From positions 1,736,001 through 1,800,000 of the forward strand of contig NZ_CP079737.1 in the NCBI RefSeq assembly GCF_019916025.1: a stretch of 64,000 nucleotides of DNA, read 5' to 3'. Position numbers and translations under genes: made by a program. This document shows, piece by piece, positions 25,050-33,368 of this stretch; positions within the stretch are counted from its first letter, which is position 1; every line of letters starts with the position of its first letter. This DNA is from Paraclostridium bifermentans (GTDB lineage: Bacteria > Bacillota > Clostridia > Peptostreptococcales > Peptostreptococcaceae). The notes beneath the pieces are model-generated. The model ran no database searches, was not told the origin of the DNA, and saw nothing but the letters and a program-made list of their open reading frames with translations.

Positions 25050-25715
25050 TTAATATCCTGTTACTTCTTCATTATTTATTATTTTTATTATAGAACTTGT
25101 TCCAAGTCTTTTAGCTCCATTGTCTATAAATCTTTGGGCAGTTTCTAAATCTTTTATTCCTCCCGCAGCTTTGATTAATACATCATTACCTACATTTTCT
25201 CTAAATAAAACTATATCTTCTAATGTAGCTCCTCCTGTACTAAATCCTGTTGAAGTTTTTATAAAATCAGCTTTAGCTTCAGTTACGCACTTACACATTT
25301 GTATTTTTTCCGCTTCACTTAAAAGGCATGTTTCGATTATTACCTTTAATACTTTATCTTTACAAGCTTCTTTTATAGATTTTATTTCATTTGTAATTTC
25401 TTCAAATTTTTTATCTTTTAACATACCTAAGTTGATTACCATATCAACTTCATCTGCTCCATTATTTATAGCATCCTTTGTTTCAAAAACCTTTACAGCT
25501 GTAGTATTGTATCCATTTGGGAATCCAATTACTGTGCAAACTTTCATATTATCTCCAACAAACTCTTTTGCTTGCTTTACAAATGATGGAGGAATGCACA
25601 CAGATGCCACATCATATTTCATTGCATCTTCACAAATTATTTTAATATCCTCCCAAGTAGCTGTCTGCTTTAATAAAGTGTGATCTACAGTACTTAAAAT
25701 CATTTTTTTATCCAT
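25050..25715 (-). CDS. deoC: Deoxyribose-phosphate aldolase
   Basis: A 221-aa class I aldolase that cleaves 2-deoxyribose-5-phosphate to glyceraldehyde-3-phosphate and acetaldehyde. The Schiff-base motif DFIKTSTGFSTGGAT (Lys in IKTST) and the proton-relay Lys in LIKAAGGIKD are present. It is 37 bases downstream of pdp and 63 bases upstream of punA on the - strand. AAAACGTTTT at 25024-25033, in the gap to punA, resembles a partial cre site. Confidence 0.94.
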   Translation of the reverse strand: MDKKMILSTVDHTLLKQTATWEDIKIICEDAMKYDVASVCIPPSFVKQAKEFVGDNMKVCTVIGFPNGYNTTAVKVFETKDAINNGADEVDMVINLGMLKDKKFEEITNEIKSIKEACKDKVLKVIIETCLLSEAEKIQMCKCVTEAKADFIKTSTGFSTGGATLEDIVLFRENVGNDVLIKAAGGIKDLETAQRFIDNGAKRLGTSSIIKIINNEEVTGY

Positions 25716-25752
25716 GTTTACTCTCCTTATGTCTACTTTTTATTGAATTTAA

Positions 25753-27057
25753 TTATTCTATTATTTCATGTATTATAAAGCTTTTTACTGGTTTTTCATT
25801 TCTTATATCATAAGCCTCTTGTAATTGTTCTTCCGCTTTTTCAAACTTATCTTCATCACTTGAGTATAAAGTTGCTAAAACGTCTCCTACTTTTACAGAG
25901 TCCCCCATTTTCTTTTCAAGTATTATTCCTGCTCCGTAGTCTAATTCATCATCTTTAGTGTGTCTTCCTGCACCTGTAAGTAATGATGCTATTCCTACTT
26001 TTTCTGCATTCAAATCATATACATATCCTTCTTTAGTTGCCTTTACTTGATGTACTAATGGTGATATTTCAAATAATTCAGGATTTTCTATAACTTTTTG
26101 ATCTCCGCCTTGAAGAGTTGCTAGTTCTTTTAATTTGTTAAGAGCTGAACCATCTTTTAATACGTTTTCAAGTTTTTCTCTTCCTTTTTTAACGTCTGGT
26201 TCTATATCTCCTATTTTTAGCATTTGAGCCCCTAATTGTAAGCATAATTCTCTTAAATCTTCAGGTCCTTCGCCTTTTAAAACTTCTATAACTTCTTTTA
26301 GTTCAAGTGCATTTCCTATTGCATATCCTAAAGGTTCTCCATTTAATGTTATAGCTGCTGATGTTTTTCTACCTAAACTATTTCCTATGTTTACCATAGC
26401 TGTAGCAAGTTCTTTTGCATCTTCTGCAGTTTTCATAAATGCTCCCTCACCGTACTTAACATCTAATAGTATAGCATCAGATCCTGAAGCAATTTTTTTA
26501 CTCATTATACTTGCAGCTATTAAAGGTATACTGTCAACAGTTGCAGTTACATCTCTTAGCGCATATATTTTTTTATCTGCTGGAACTAAGTTTTGAGTTT
26601 GTCCAGCTATAACTAAACCTGCATTTTTAACCATATCTTTAAATTTATCTTCATCAACTGATATGTTAAATCCAGGTATAGATTCTAATTTATCTAATGT
26701 TCCACCTGTATGTCCAAGTCCTCTACCTGATAGTTTTGCAACCTTACCTCCAGCTGCACATACCATAGGAACTAAAATTAAAGATGTTTTATCTCCAACT
26801 CCCCCAGTACTATGCTTGTCTAATTTAATTCCCTCTATCATACTTAAATCTACTACATCCCCTGAGTTAACCATAGCCATAGTAAGGTTTGCTGTTTCTT
26901 CTTTAGTGAATCCATTTAAATATATTGCCATCAATAATGCTGATGCTTGATAATCTGGTATTTCACCATTAGTATATTTTTCTATGAAAAACTCTATTTC
27001 TTCTTTAGATAATTCCTTTTTATCTCTTTTTTTAGATATGATATCGTATACTCTCAT
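25753..27057 (-). CDS. pdp: Pyrimidine-nucleoside phosphorylase
   Basis: A 434-aa enzyme that phosphorolyses uridine, thymidine and deoxyuridine. The glycine-rich DKHSTGGVGDKTSLILVP signature of the family and the KLSGRGLGHTGGTLDKLES block are both visible, and the C-terminal domain (HQVKATKEGYVYDLNA) is complete. AAGGGGAT precedes the start. The gene follows the BMP-family binding protein gene by 12 bases, the tightest link in the operon. Confidence 0.94.
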   Translation of the reverse strand: MRVYDIISKKRDKKELSKEEIEFFIEKYTNGEIPDYQASALLMAIYLNGFTKEETANLTMAMVNSGDVVDLSMIEGIKLDKHSTGGVGDKTSLILVPMVCAAGGKVAKLSGRGLGHTGGTLDKLESIPGFNISVDEDKFKDMVKNAGLVIAGQTQNLVPADKKIYALRDVTATVDSIPLIAASIMSKKIASGSDAILLDVKYGEGAFMKTAEDAKELATAMVNIGNSLGRKTSAAITLNGEPLGYAIGNALELKEVIEVLKGEGPEDLRELCLQLGAQMLKIGDIEPDVKKGREKLENVLKDGSALNKLKELATLQGGDQKVIENPELFEISPLVHQVKATKEGYVYDLNAEKVGIASLLTGAGRHTKDDELDYGAGIILEKKMGDSVKVGDVLATLYSSDEDKFEKAEEQLQEAYDIRNEKPVKSFIIHEIIE

Positions 27058-27069
27058 TTTAATATCCCC

Positions 27070-28134
27070 TTATCTATTAGTTTTATAGTTGTTTAACTTA
27101 ATCCAGGAATTCAATTGTTCAGAGCTCTTAGGTATTATTATGTTTTTATTTATTATGTCATTTTTAATTAATTCTACATTTTTAATAGTATTTTTTTTAA
27201 TTTCAACGCTTGATCCTTCTCTTGTATAATCAATTACATTTTCTCCAAGGCCAATCGTGTGTACGCCTGAACTCCATGAATTATTTTTAATATTTTTTAC
27301 TTCTTGGTATATAATGTCATTTGCATATCTTGTAGCAGTTGCTACTATATGTTCAGGAGCAAAAGAATTTTGATTTCCGTCTACTCCAAATGCATACTTA
27401 TTAACTTGCTTTGCTGCTAAAAAAACTCCTATTCCAGATTGTCCTGCTAATTGTTGAATATAAACAGCTCCTTTATTATACATAGAAAGTGCAATTTCTT
27501 TCGCTTTTGCAGGGTCTGAAAAATCTCCTACTACAGCTTTCATAACATTTACATCAGGATTTACATATTTAACTCCAGCTTCAAATCCAATGGCACCTTC
27601 ATTTAAATACTCTAAATCTTTTCCTAGTATAATTCCAACTGACTTATTTTCACAATCAGCTAGTTCAAGTCCCGCAATAACTCCATTTAAAAATGTTTGT
27701 TGTTCCCATTTTGTACTTATAGAACTAACGTTCGGTAGTTCTAATTTAGAATCAATTATAGTAAATTTTTGATTTGGAAACTCTTTCGAAACCTTTTCAA
27801 CAGCACTTTCTTGCTCTCCTCCAACAGAAATAATTAAATCGTAGTCTTTTAGCCTAGCATACTCTCTAGCAAATTTTTCATAATCATTCTTGCTTTTTGA
27901 TTGAGTATAATCAAACTCTACCCCTAATTCTTCTTGAGCTCTTAATATTCCATCATAGCATAAATCATTAAAAGCCTTATCTCCTAAACCAGCTTCATTA
28001 AAGATAATTGCTATCTTTGTGTTTTCATTACTTTTAACCTCTGATTTAGTTTCTTTGCTTTCTTGTTTATAAGCAATTATCATAATTAATAGTAAACCAG
28101 TTAATATAACAAGTTTTTTATAGTTTAATTTCAT
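27070..28134 (-). CDS. BMP-family extracellular ligand-binding protein
   Basis: A 354-aa protein of the basic membrane protein/Med family. It has an N-terminal hydrophobic segment (about 9-22) but no lipobox Cys, so it is membrane-anchored or secreted rather than a lipoprotein. Family blocks include IIFNEAGLGDKAFNDLCYDG and VGVILGKDLEYLNEGAIGFEAG. BMP proteins usually bind nucleosides for an ABC transporter, but no transporter genes are near. It is directly upstream of pdp and downstream of a YesM/YesN-type system, so it may present ligand to the sensor; that is an inference. Confidence 0.8.
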   Translation of the reverse strand: MKLNYKKLVILTGLLLIMIIAYKQESKETKSEVKSNENTKIAIIFNEAGLGDKAFNDLCYDGILRAQEELGVEFDYTQSKSKNDYEKFAREYARLKDYDLIISVGGEQESAVEKVSKEFPNQKFTIIDSKLELPNVSSISTKWEQQTFLNGVIAGLELADCENKSVGIILGKDLEYLNEGAIGFEAGVKYVNPDVNVMKAVVGDFSDPAKAKEIALSMYNKGAVYIQQLAGQSGIGVFLAAKQVNKYAFGVDGNQNSFAPEHIVATATRYANDIIYQEVKNIKNNSWSSGVHTIGLGENVIDYTREGSSVEIKKNTIKNVELIKNDIINKNIIIPKSSEQLNSWIKLNNYKTNR

Positions 28135-28174
28135 TTATTAATTATTCCCTTCTGCTTTAATAATATTATATTAA

Positions 28175-28188
28175 ATAAAACGTTTTCA
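28175..28188 (-). promoter_or_regulatory. cre-like site before the BMP/nucleoside operon
   Basis: On the - strand TGAAAACGTTTTAT fits the CcpA operator pattern at 12 of 14 positions. It lies just upstream of a TATAAT-like box at about 28165-28170 and 40 bases before the BMP start codon. Carbon catabolite control of the nucleoside operon would fit its role. Confidence 0.45.
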
Positions 28189-28234
28189 CTCTATAAACCC
28201 TATTGATATAAAGTTTTAATTTTTTGATATGTTT

Positions 28235-28290
28235 GTATATCTATGTCTAAATATATTGACATTTTTTGCACTATATTGACATAGATATAC
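28235..28290. promoter_or_regulatory. 13-base inverted repeat with internal direct repeats
   Basis: GTATATCTATGTC (28235-28247) and GACATAGATATAC (28278-28290) are exact complements. A TATATTGACAT direct repeat (28252-28262 and 28272-28282) lies between them at 20-base spacing, two helical turns. The region is between the response regulator gene and the BMP gene it may control, so it is a candidate YesN-type operator. Confidence 0.5.
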
Positions 28291-28302
28291 ATTATTCTTT
28301 AA

Positions 28303-29052
28303 CTATCTATCATCCTCAGGTGATATTCCTTTGAATTTTTTATAACTCCTTGAAAAATAACTTGCATTTGTATATCCAACTTCTATTGCAATTTGAGAAA
28401 TTTTCATATCAGTATTCTTTATTAGACTTTCCGCTTTTTTCATTCTATAGTTAGTTAAGTAAGAACTAAAGTTTTCTCCAACTTCTTCCTTAAATAACCT
28501 TGAAAAATATTCATGTGATAAGAATACATAGTTAGATATATCTTGAAGAGATATGTGCTGTTTATAGTTTTTATGTATATAATCAATTGATTTTTTTATA
28601 GTTTTTGAATATCCATCCTTACTTTCACTTAAGGTACTCTCTTTTTGTAATCTACTTACCCTGTTCTTTTCTAATTCTTTCACAGACTCATTTACTTTAT
28701 CTAAAATTTCTTTTAATTCTTTTGGCCTAATATCTGATTTTACTAAGTATTCATACACTCCACAACTTATAGCTTCTTTTGCATAAGAGAATTCAGCATA
28801 ATTTGTGAGTAATATAACATAAATATCTGGAAAAACTTCTTTTATTTTTTTTGTAAGTTCTATTCCTCCCATTATTGGCATTTTTATGTCACTTATAATT
28901 ACTTTAGGTTTTAGGTTTAATGCTAATTCATATGCTTCTTTTCCATTTGATGCGCTTGCTAGAACATTAAATTCATTGGAAATATTTGAAATAGTATATG
29001 CTATCCAATCTCTTATAGGTGCTTCATCTTCTACTACTATTATATCTAACAT
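28303..29052 (-). CDS. YesN-type response regulator with AraC domain
   Basis: A 249-aa protein with an N-terminal receiver domain (Asp in VIISDIKMPIMGG) and a C-terminal AraC/XylS double helix-turn-helix (HKNYKQHISLQDISNYVFLS, then KISQIAIEVGYTNASYFSRS). The start at 29052 follows AGGAGGT. It is ten bases downstream of the kinase gene. In related systems the regulator controls uptake and catabolism genes next to it; here the next operon is nucleoside salvage. Confidence 0.9.
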   Translation of the reverse strand: MLDIIVVEDEAPIRDWIAYTISNISNEFNVLASASNGKEAYELALNLKPKVIISDIKMPIMGGIELTKKIKEVFPDIYVILLTNYAEFSYAKEAISCGVYEYLVKSDIRPKELKEILDKVNESVKELEKNRVSRLQKESTLSESKDGYSKTIKKSIDYIHKNYKQHISLQDISNYVFLSHEYFSRLFKEEVGENFSSYLTNYRMKKAESLIKNTDMKISQIAIEVGYTNASYFSRSYKKFKGISPEDDR

Positions 29053-29061
29053 ATTTACCTC

Positions 29062-30780
29062 CTAATTTGGCAGTATAAAAGTAATTTTAGTTCCTTTACC
29101 TTCTAAACTATCTATCTTTAATCCATAATCTTGTCCATAATTTAATTGTATTCTTTCATGTACATTTATAACTCCAACACTATTTATGCTAGCTTCTTTA
29201 TTTAAAACGTGATCTAATTTATCCTTAGACATACCTATTCCATTGTCTTCTATAATTATTCGTATACTATCTTTTAGACTATAACCTTTTATATTTATAT
29301 ACCCTTTATTATTTTCCTTTTCCATACTGTATAATATTGCATTTTCTACGATAGGCTGAAGTATAAATGATGGTATTTTATAATCTTTTATATTTTCATC
29401 AAATTCATATTCTACGTCAAAACAATTAGGGTATCTCATCTTTTGTAGCTCTACATAATTTTTTATATTTTCTAACTCCTCTTCCAATGTAATCATTTCA
29501 CTCGCTCTAGGTAAAATACTTCTAAGTAGTTTTGTAAACCTATAAAGCATTTCTTCAGCTACTTCTGTTTTATTCATTGAAACTAAAAATCTTATACCAC
29601 TTAATGTATTGTATAAAAAATGCGGATTTATTTGAGCCTGTAAAAAGCTTAGTTCAGCTACCCTTTTTTGCTTTTCATATTTCTTAATATCTTCTATTGA
29701 TTCATTTAATCGTTTTACCATGCTGTTAAAAGAGCTTTGAAGTTGACCTATCTCATCATCTCTATCAACCTCTACTTCTACCTCTAAGTTACCTTTCATA
29801 ACATATTTCATCTTATCCTTTATCTTTAAAATAGGATTTGTTATCCAAACTGATATTTTATATGTAATTATTAGTGCCGGAATGCTTATTAATGCGATTA
29901 TATAAAGTGTCCTTTGAGCAATTTTATTAGATACTTGCGACATTATATTCGAAGGTATAACTTGAATGATTTTCCATCCATAGGAGTCTATATTAGATTT
30001 AATTTCGATATTACTTGAGTTCATATTATGGGAATTTTTATTAGATTTATATTTTGTTCCTATTAATCGTTTATCTTTACTTGAAATTATATTGTCTGTA
30101 GAATCCACTATATAAACTGAGGTTCCTTTTTCCAGAAGATCTGAATATCTATCATATAGCATTGTTTCGCTTATATCTATAATTAAAACGCCTAAAGTTT
30201 CATTAGTTATAAAATCTTTTATAACTCTACCCATTTTTAATATATTCTTATATGGTCCAATCCCATTTTCATCTCTATATGTATTTATAAGAACTGTATT
30301 TCCATTTGCTTTTACTATTTTTTCATACCATTCTTGGTTTTTAATATTTTCTAAATTATACTTATTTTTAGAGTATGTTCCATAGCTCAAACCGTTTTCT
30401 CCAACTATGTATAACTCTGGCTTCATATTAAACTTTCCATATTTAAAAATTTGGTCCATTAATAAGCCTTCCACATAATCGTAATTTTCTTTGTTTACTG
30501 TATCATCTTGATGCTTATCTTTTGGATTAGATAATATGTCTATTAGCTTGTTATCTGCGACAATATTATTTCCTATACTTTCTACATTTGAAAGCAATAT
30601 TGAAATATTATTAGATATCTCATCTAATACTTGCAATCTCATTACTTGTATTTCTTCTTGGACAATCTTATTACTATCATTTATAACCCAGGCACTAATA
30701 ATTCCTGTTATAAATACAATCAAAACAAATATCAATAGAAATAGCTTAAATGTAATGCTATTTGTTTTTATTATAATCAC
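29062..30780 (-). CDS. YesM-type sensor histidine kinase
   Basis: A 572-aa kinase: first membrane segment about 11-33, an extracellular sensor region of about 250 residues (dCache-like), a second membrane segment near 285-305, HAMP domain, His-kinase region (ISFLQAQINPHFLYNTLS, phospho-His in NPHF) and an HATPase domain with GIGMSKDKLD. It belongs to the HPK7 group. The start is uncertain: the GTG at 30780 overlaps the AAAGGAG site, so a later unusual start is possible. The pair likely responds to a ligand outside the cell, maybe delivered by the BMP protein. Confidence 0.88.
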   Translation of the reverse strand: MIIIKTNSITFKLFLLIFVLIVFITGIISAWVINDSNKIVQEEIQVMRLQVLDEISNNISILLSNVESIGNNIVADNKLIDILSNPKDKHQDDTVNKENYDYVEGLLMDQIFKYGKFNMKPELYIVGENGLSYGTYSKNKYNLENIKNQEWYEKIVKANGNTVLINTYRDENGIGPYKNILKMGRVIKDFITNETLGVLIIDISETMLYDRYSDLLEKGTSVYIVDSTDNIISSKDKRLIGTKYKSNKNSHNMNSSNIEIKSNIDSYGWKIIQVIPSNIMSQVSNKIAQRTLYIIALISIPALIITYKISVWITNPILKIKDKMKYVMKGNLEVEVEVDRDDEIGQLQSSFNSMVKRLNESIEDIKKYEKQKRVAELSFLQAQINPHFLYNTLSGIRFLVSMNKTEVAEEMLYRFTKLLRSILPRASEMITLEEELENIKNYVELQKMRYPNCFDVEYEFDENIKDYKIPSFILQPIVENAILYSMEKENNKGYINIKGYSLKDSIRIIIEDNGIGMSKDKLDHVLNKEASINSVGVINVHERIQLNYGQDYGLKIDSLEGKGTKITFILPN

Positions 30781-30864
30781 TCCTTTTCTCTTAGATTTCC
30801 AACTAATAATTTTATCTTATGTGACTCTTTAAATCAATATTTTTATATTTAAAACCAAGTATAC

Positions 30865-30913
30865 AAAAATAAGCATAACAAAATTGTGTATCAATTTTAT
30901 ATGCTTATTTTTA
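30865..30913 (-). terminator. Terminator of the NapH-like gene
   Basis: AAAAATAAGCATA pairs with TATGCTTATTTTT with an extended AATTTT/AAAATT inner stem, followed by T on the - strand. Confidence 0.7.
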
Positions 30914-30919
30914 TATGTT

Positions 30920-31576
30920 TTATTTATCTTTTCTGTCAACTTCTAACTTAATAGAATCTTTAGGACATTTATAAACACACTTTTTACAGAATATACAATC
31001 AGAATCTTCTACTAACCCTTCTTTATATTCCTTTGGTGAAATTCCCATTGGACACGCTTTTGTACATAAACCACAACTTACACAGCTATTATTAACTTCT
31101 AAGTTTAATTTTCTACCTTTTACTTTTGCTACAACTGCTGATAAAGTTCCCATTGGGCAAAAACTACACCATGTTCTCTGATTGTAAAAAAGATCTAAAA
31201 TAATTCCTATTATAGATGTTATTACTATTATTTTATAAAATACAAACCCTATTCCATATAGGTTTCCCCAATTTTTATATAATCCCATTGAGAAATTAAA
31301 TATTATAAATAATACCATAAACGCCCTAAATAATTTGCTTTTTAAAATTTTAGGCACTTTCTTTTTAGGCGAAAACCTAGATAGTACGTTTTCATAAAAA
31401 TTACCTCTTGGACAATAATTTCCACACCAATAACGTCCTTTTCCTGAAAATGCAACTGCAATTGGTGCCACCATACATATTATAGCTATAATAGCAAATC
31501 TCATATCAAATAATGATAATATTAAAAAAGTTAAAAATATTAAGTATCCATACTTTTTATAAAGTTCTTTAACCAT
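30920..31576 (-). CDS. NapH/NosR-like membrane 4Fe-4S protein
   Basis: A 218-aa membrane protein with about four membrane segments and cysteine motifs of the NapH family: YWCGNYCPRG and WCSFCPMG (CxxxCP pairs in loops) and a C-terminal double ferredoxin domain CVSCGLCTKACP and CIFCKKCVYKCP. It passes electrons between the membrane pool and a partner in the cytoplasm. No redox enzyme gene is next to it, so the partner is unknown. AGGAGGAG precedes the ATG. Confidence 0.85.
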   Translation of the reverse strand: MVKELYKKYGYLIFLTFLILSLFDMRFAIIAIICMVAPIAVAFSGKGRYWCGNYCPRGNFYENVLSRFSPKKKVPKILKSKLFRAFMVLFIIFNFSMGLYKNWGNLYGIGFVFYKIIVITSIIGIILDLFYNQRTWCSFCPMGTLSAVVAKVKGRKLNLEVNNSCVSCGLCTKACPMGISPKEYKEGLVEDSDCIFCKKCVYKCPKDSIKLEVDRKDK

Positions 31577-31674
31577 ATTTCTCCTCCTAGTTAAATTTAA
31601 TTTATCTTATGAATACATAATATAATTATTTGATATTTTTTTCTGTGACTTTGTAACATTTCTTATTTTTTACA

Positions 31675-32379
31675 CTAAGGTCTTCTTGCTCCTTTATAAT
31701 GTGTTTCATAGTAACCTGTTAATTTTGACTTTTTAATTCCAGCCTTTTCATTTGCAGCATGTACAAATTCATTGTTTCCAACATACATACCTACATGACT
31801 TACTCTACCTTTTCCCATAGTATCAAAGAATACTAAATCTCCTACTTGTAAGTCTTTTTTATCTACAGCTTTTCCAAATTTACTTTGTTCATATGAAGTT
31901 CTTGGTATGTCTTTTCCTAATGCATTTTTATAAACATATTGAACTAATCCTGAACAATCAAAAGAATTTGGTCCAGTAGCTCCCCACACATATCTATTAC
32001 CTACTTTGCTTTCTATTAACTCAACCGCTTTATCCATATTATTAGATGTAGATATATTTGTATTATTTTTTTCTACCGGTTTAACGGTATTCACTAATGA
32101 ACTTTCTACATTAGTTTTATTTGAATTTTGGTTGTAATTGCTAATCTTACTGCTATTTATATTGCTTTGCAGTGTTTGCAATGAATCCAAACTATGTTCA
32201 TCTTGATTATTATTGCAATGACAACTGCACTTGCAATTGTTTGTTGGAATATTTTCTATTGCATTTTCTAAAATTAAATTAAATAAATCAAGCTTATTAT
32301 TAAACTCATTTTTATTATTTGTATTTGCTTGATTTACTGCATTTAAAAGCTTAATTGTGACTAATTGGCTTACATCCAT
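31675..32379 (-). CDS. NlpC/P60 cell-wall hydrolase
   Basis: A 234-aa protein. The C-terminal domain (about 125-234) is NlpC/P60: NSFDCSGLVQYVYK carries the catalytic Cys, and RVSHVGMYVGNNEFVHAA the His. It should cleave peptide bridges of peptidoglycan. There is no signal peptide; the N-terminal half is a helical Asn-rich region with the cluster CKCSCHC near residue 48. A low-complexity Asn/Ser linker joins the halves. Release by lysis or a non-classical route is possible. AAGGAGAT precedes the start. Confidence 0.85.
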   Translation of the reverse strand: MDVSQLVTIKLLNAVNQANTNNKNEFNNKLDLFNLILENAIENIPTNNCKCSCHCNNNQDEHSLDSLQTLQSNINSSKISNYNQNSNKTNVESSLVNTVKPVEKNNTNISTSNNMDKAVELIESKVGNRYVWGATGPNSFDCSGLVQYVYKNALGKDIPRTSYEQSKFGKAVDKKDLQVGDLVFFDTMGKGRVSHVGMYVGNNEFVHAANEKAGIKKSKLTGYYETHYKGARRP

Positions 32380-32415
32380 TCTAAATCTCCTTGTTCTATA
32401 TTTTTTTAAAATAAC

Positions 32416-32452
32416 AAAAAATAACCATACATATTTAATACGGTTATTTTTT
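32416..32452 (-). terminator. Terminator of the alpha/beta hydrolase gene
   Basis: AAAAATAACC pairs with GGTTATTTTT around a loop of about 15 bases, followed by T on the - strand. Confidence 0.6.
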
Positions 32453-32477
32453 AATTTTATTTAGTTTTAATTTGTAT

Positions 32478-33227
32478 TTACTTTATGGCTTCTAAAAACT
32501 TAATAATATCGCTAGATGTAATATTTATTTGATCTTTATTGCTTATTAAAGATTTTCCATCACCTTTTTGTTCTCCATAATCTCCAAATCCAGCATGATT
32601 TCCTCCTGGAATTTCAATAAATTGAGAGTTTGCAGGCATTACTTTTTTTGCATTTTTTACTTTATTTAAATCTGCAACTTTATCATTACTTCCCCATAAA
32701 GATAGTACATTTATACCACTCTTTGTAAAATTCTTATTATCTTTAGGATATGATGCTAGTAGCACTAAACCCTTTATTTTATTATCTTTTAACGCATAAT
32801 CAGAAGCCATAACCCCACCTAATGAGTGACCTCCTATAACCCATGAATTTATATCTGGGTACTCATCTAATATATTCTTAGCTTTATTAGGTGATAAAAT
32901 TGCTAAATTAAATTTCATTTTACTTAATATAACAGGATATCCTTTAGACGCTATCTCTTTAGCCATAGGAGAATACGCACTATTTTCTACTTTAGCTCCT
33001 GGGTAAAAAACAAATCCAACTTTCTTTTTATTTGATTTAGGATTAAAGAAAATATCGCCATTTTTTCCAGTTTCAACATTCACGTTAGAATCTGACTTTA
33101 ATGATTTTATAGCATATGGTTGTGATTTATAGTAAGAACCTGTGTAAACAAAAAATATACCTGCAATTATAGTTAAAATCACAACTATACTAATACTAAT
33201 CTTATACTTCAAAGGTTTCTTCTTCAT
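32478..33227 (-). CDS. Exported or membrane-anchored alpha/beta hydrolase
   Basis: A 249-aa protein with an N-terminal membrane segment (about 11-30) and an alpha/beta hydrolase fold of the DUF/Abhydrolase_5 type. The nucleophile Ser is in VIGGHSLGGVMA, an acid follows in SLWGSNDKVADL, and the His is in PGGNHAGFGDYGEQ. Such proteins are carboxylesterases or act on lipids or the envelope; substrate unknown. AAAGGAGT precedes the start. It is monocistronic. Confidence 0.8.
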   Translation of the reverse strand: MKKKPLKYKISISIVVILTIIAGIFFVYTGSYYKSQPYAIKSLKSDSNVNVETGKNGDIFFNPKSNKKKVGFVFYPGAKVENSAYSPMAKEIASKGYPVILSKMKFNLAILSPNKAKNILDEYPDINSWVIGGHSLGGVMASDYALKDNKIKGLVLLASYPKDNKNFTKSGINVLSLWGSNDKVADLNKVKNAKKVMPANSQFIEIPGGNHAGFGDYGEQKGDGKSLISNKDQINITSSDIIKFLEAIK

Positions 33228-33314
33228 TATGTTACTCCTTTTTTTATTTTCATTTTAATCCTATAATATATTCTTAGTTTTGTCTATATGATAGTTGTTT
33301 ATATCAAATCTTTT

Positions 33315-33368
33315 AAAATAAATAAAAAGTACTAATAGAATATTTCTATTAGTACTTTTTATTTATTT
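33315..33368 (-). terminator. Terminator of the ClC gene
   Basis: A stem of more than 20 bases (AAATAAATAAAAAGTACTAA with its complement) overlaps the last codons of the ClC gene and ends in T on the - strand. Confidence 0.75.
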
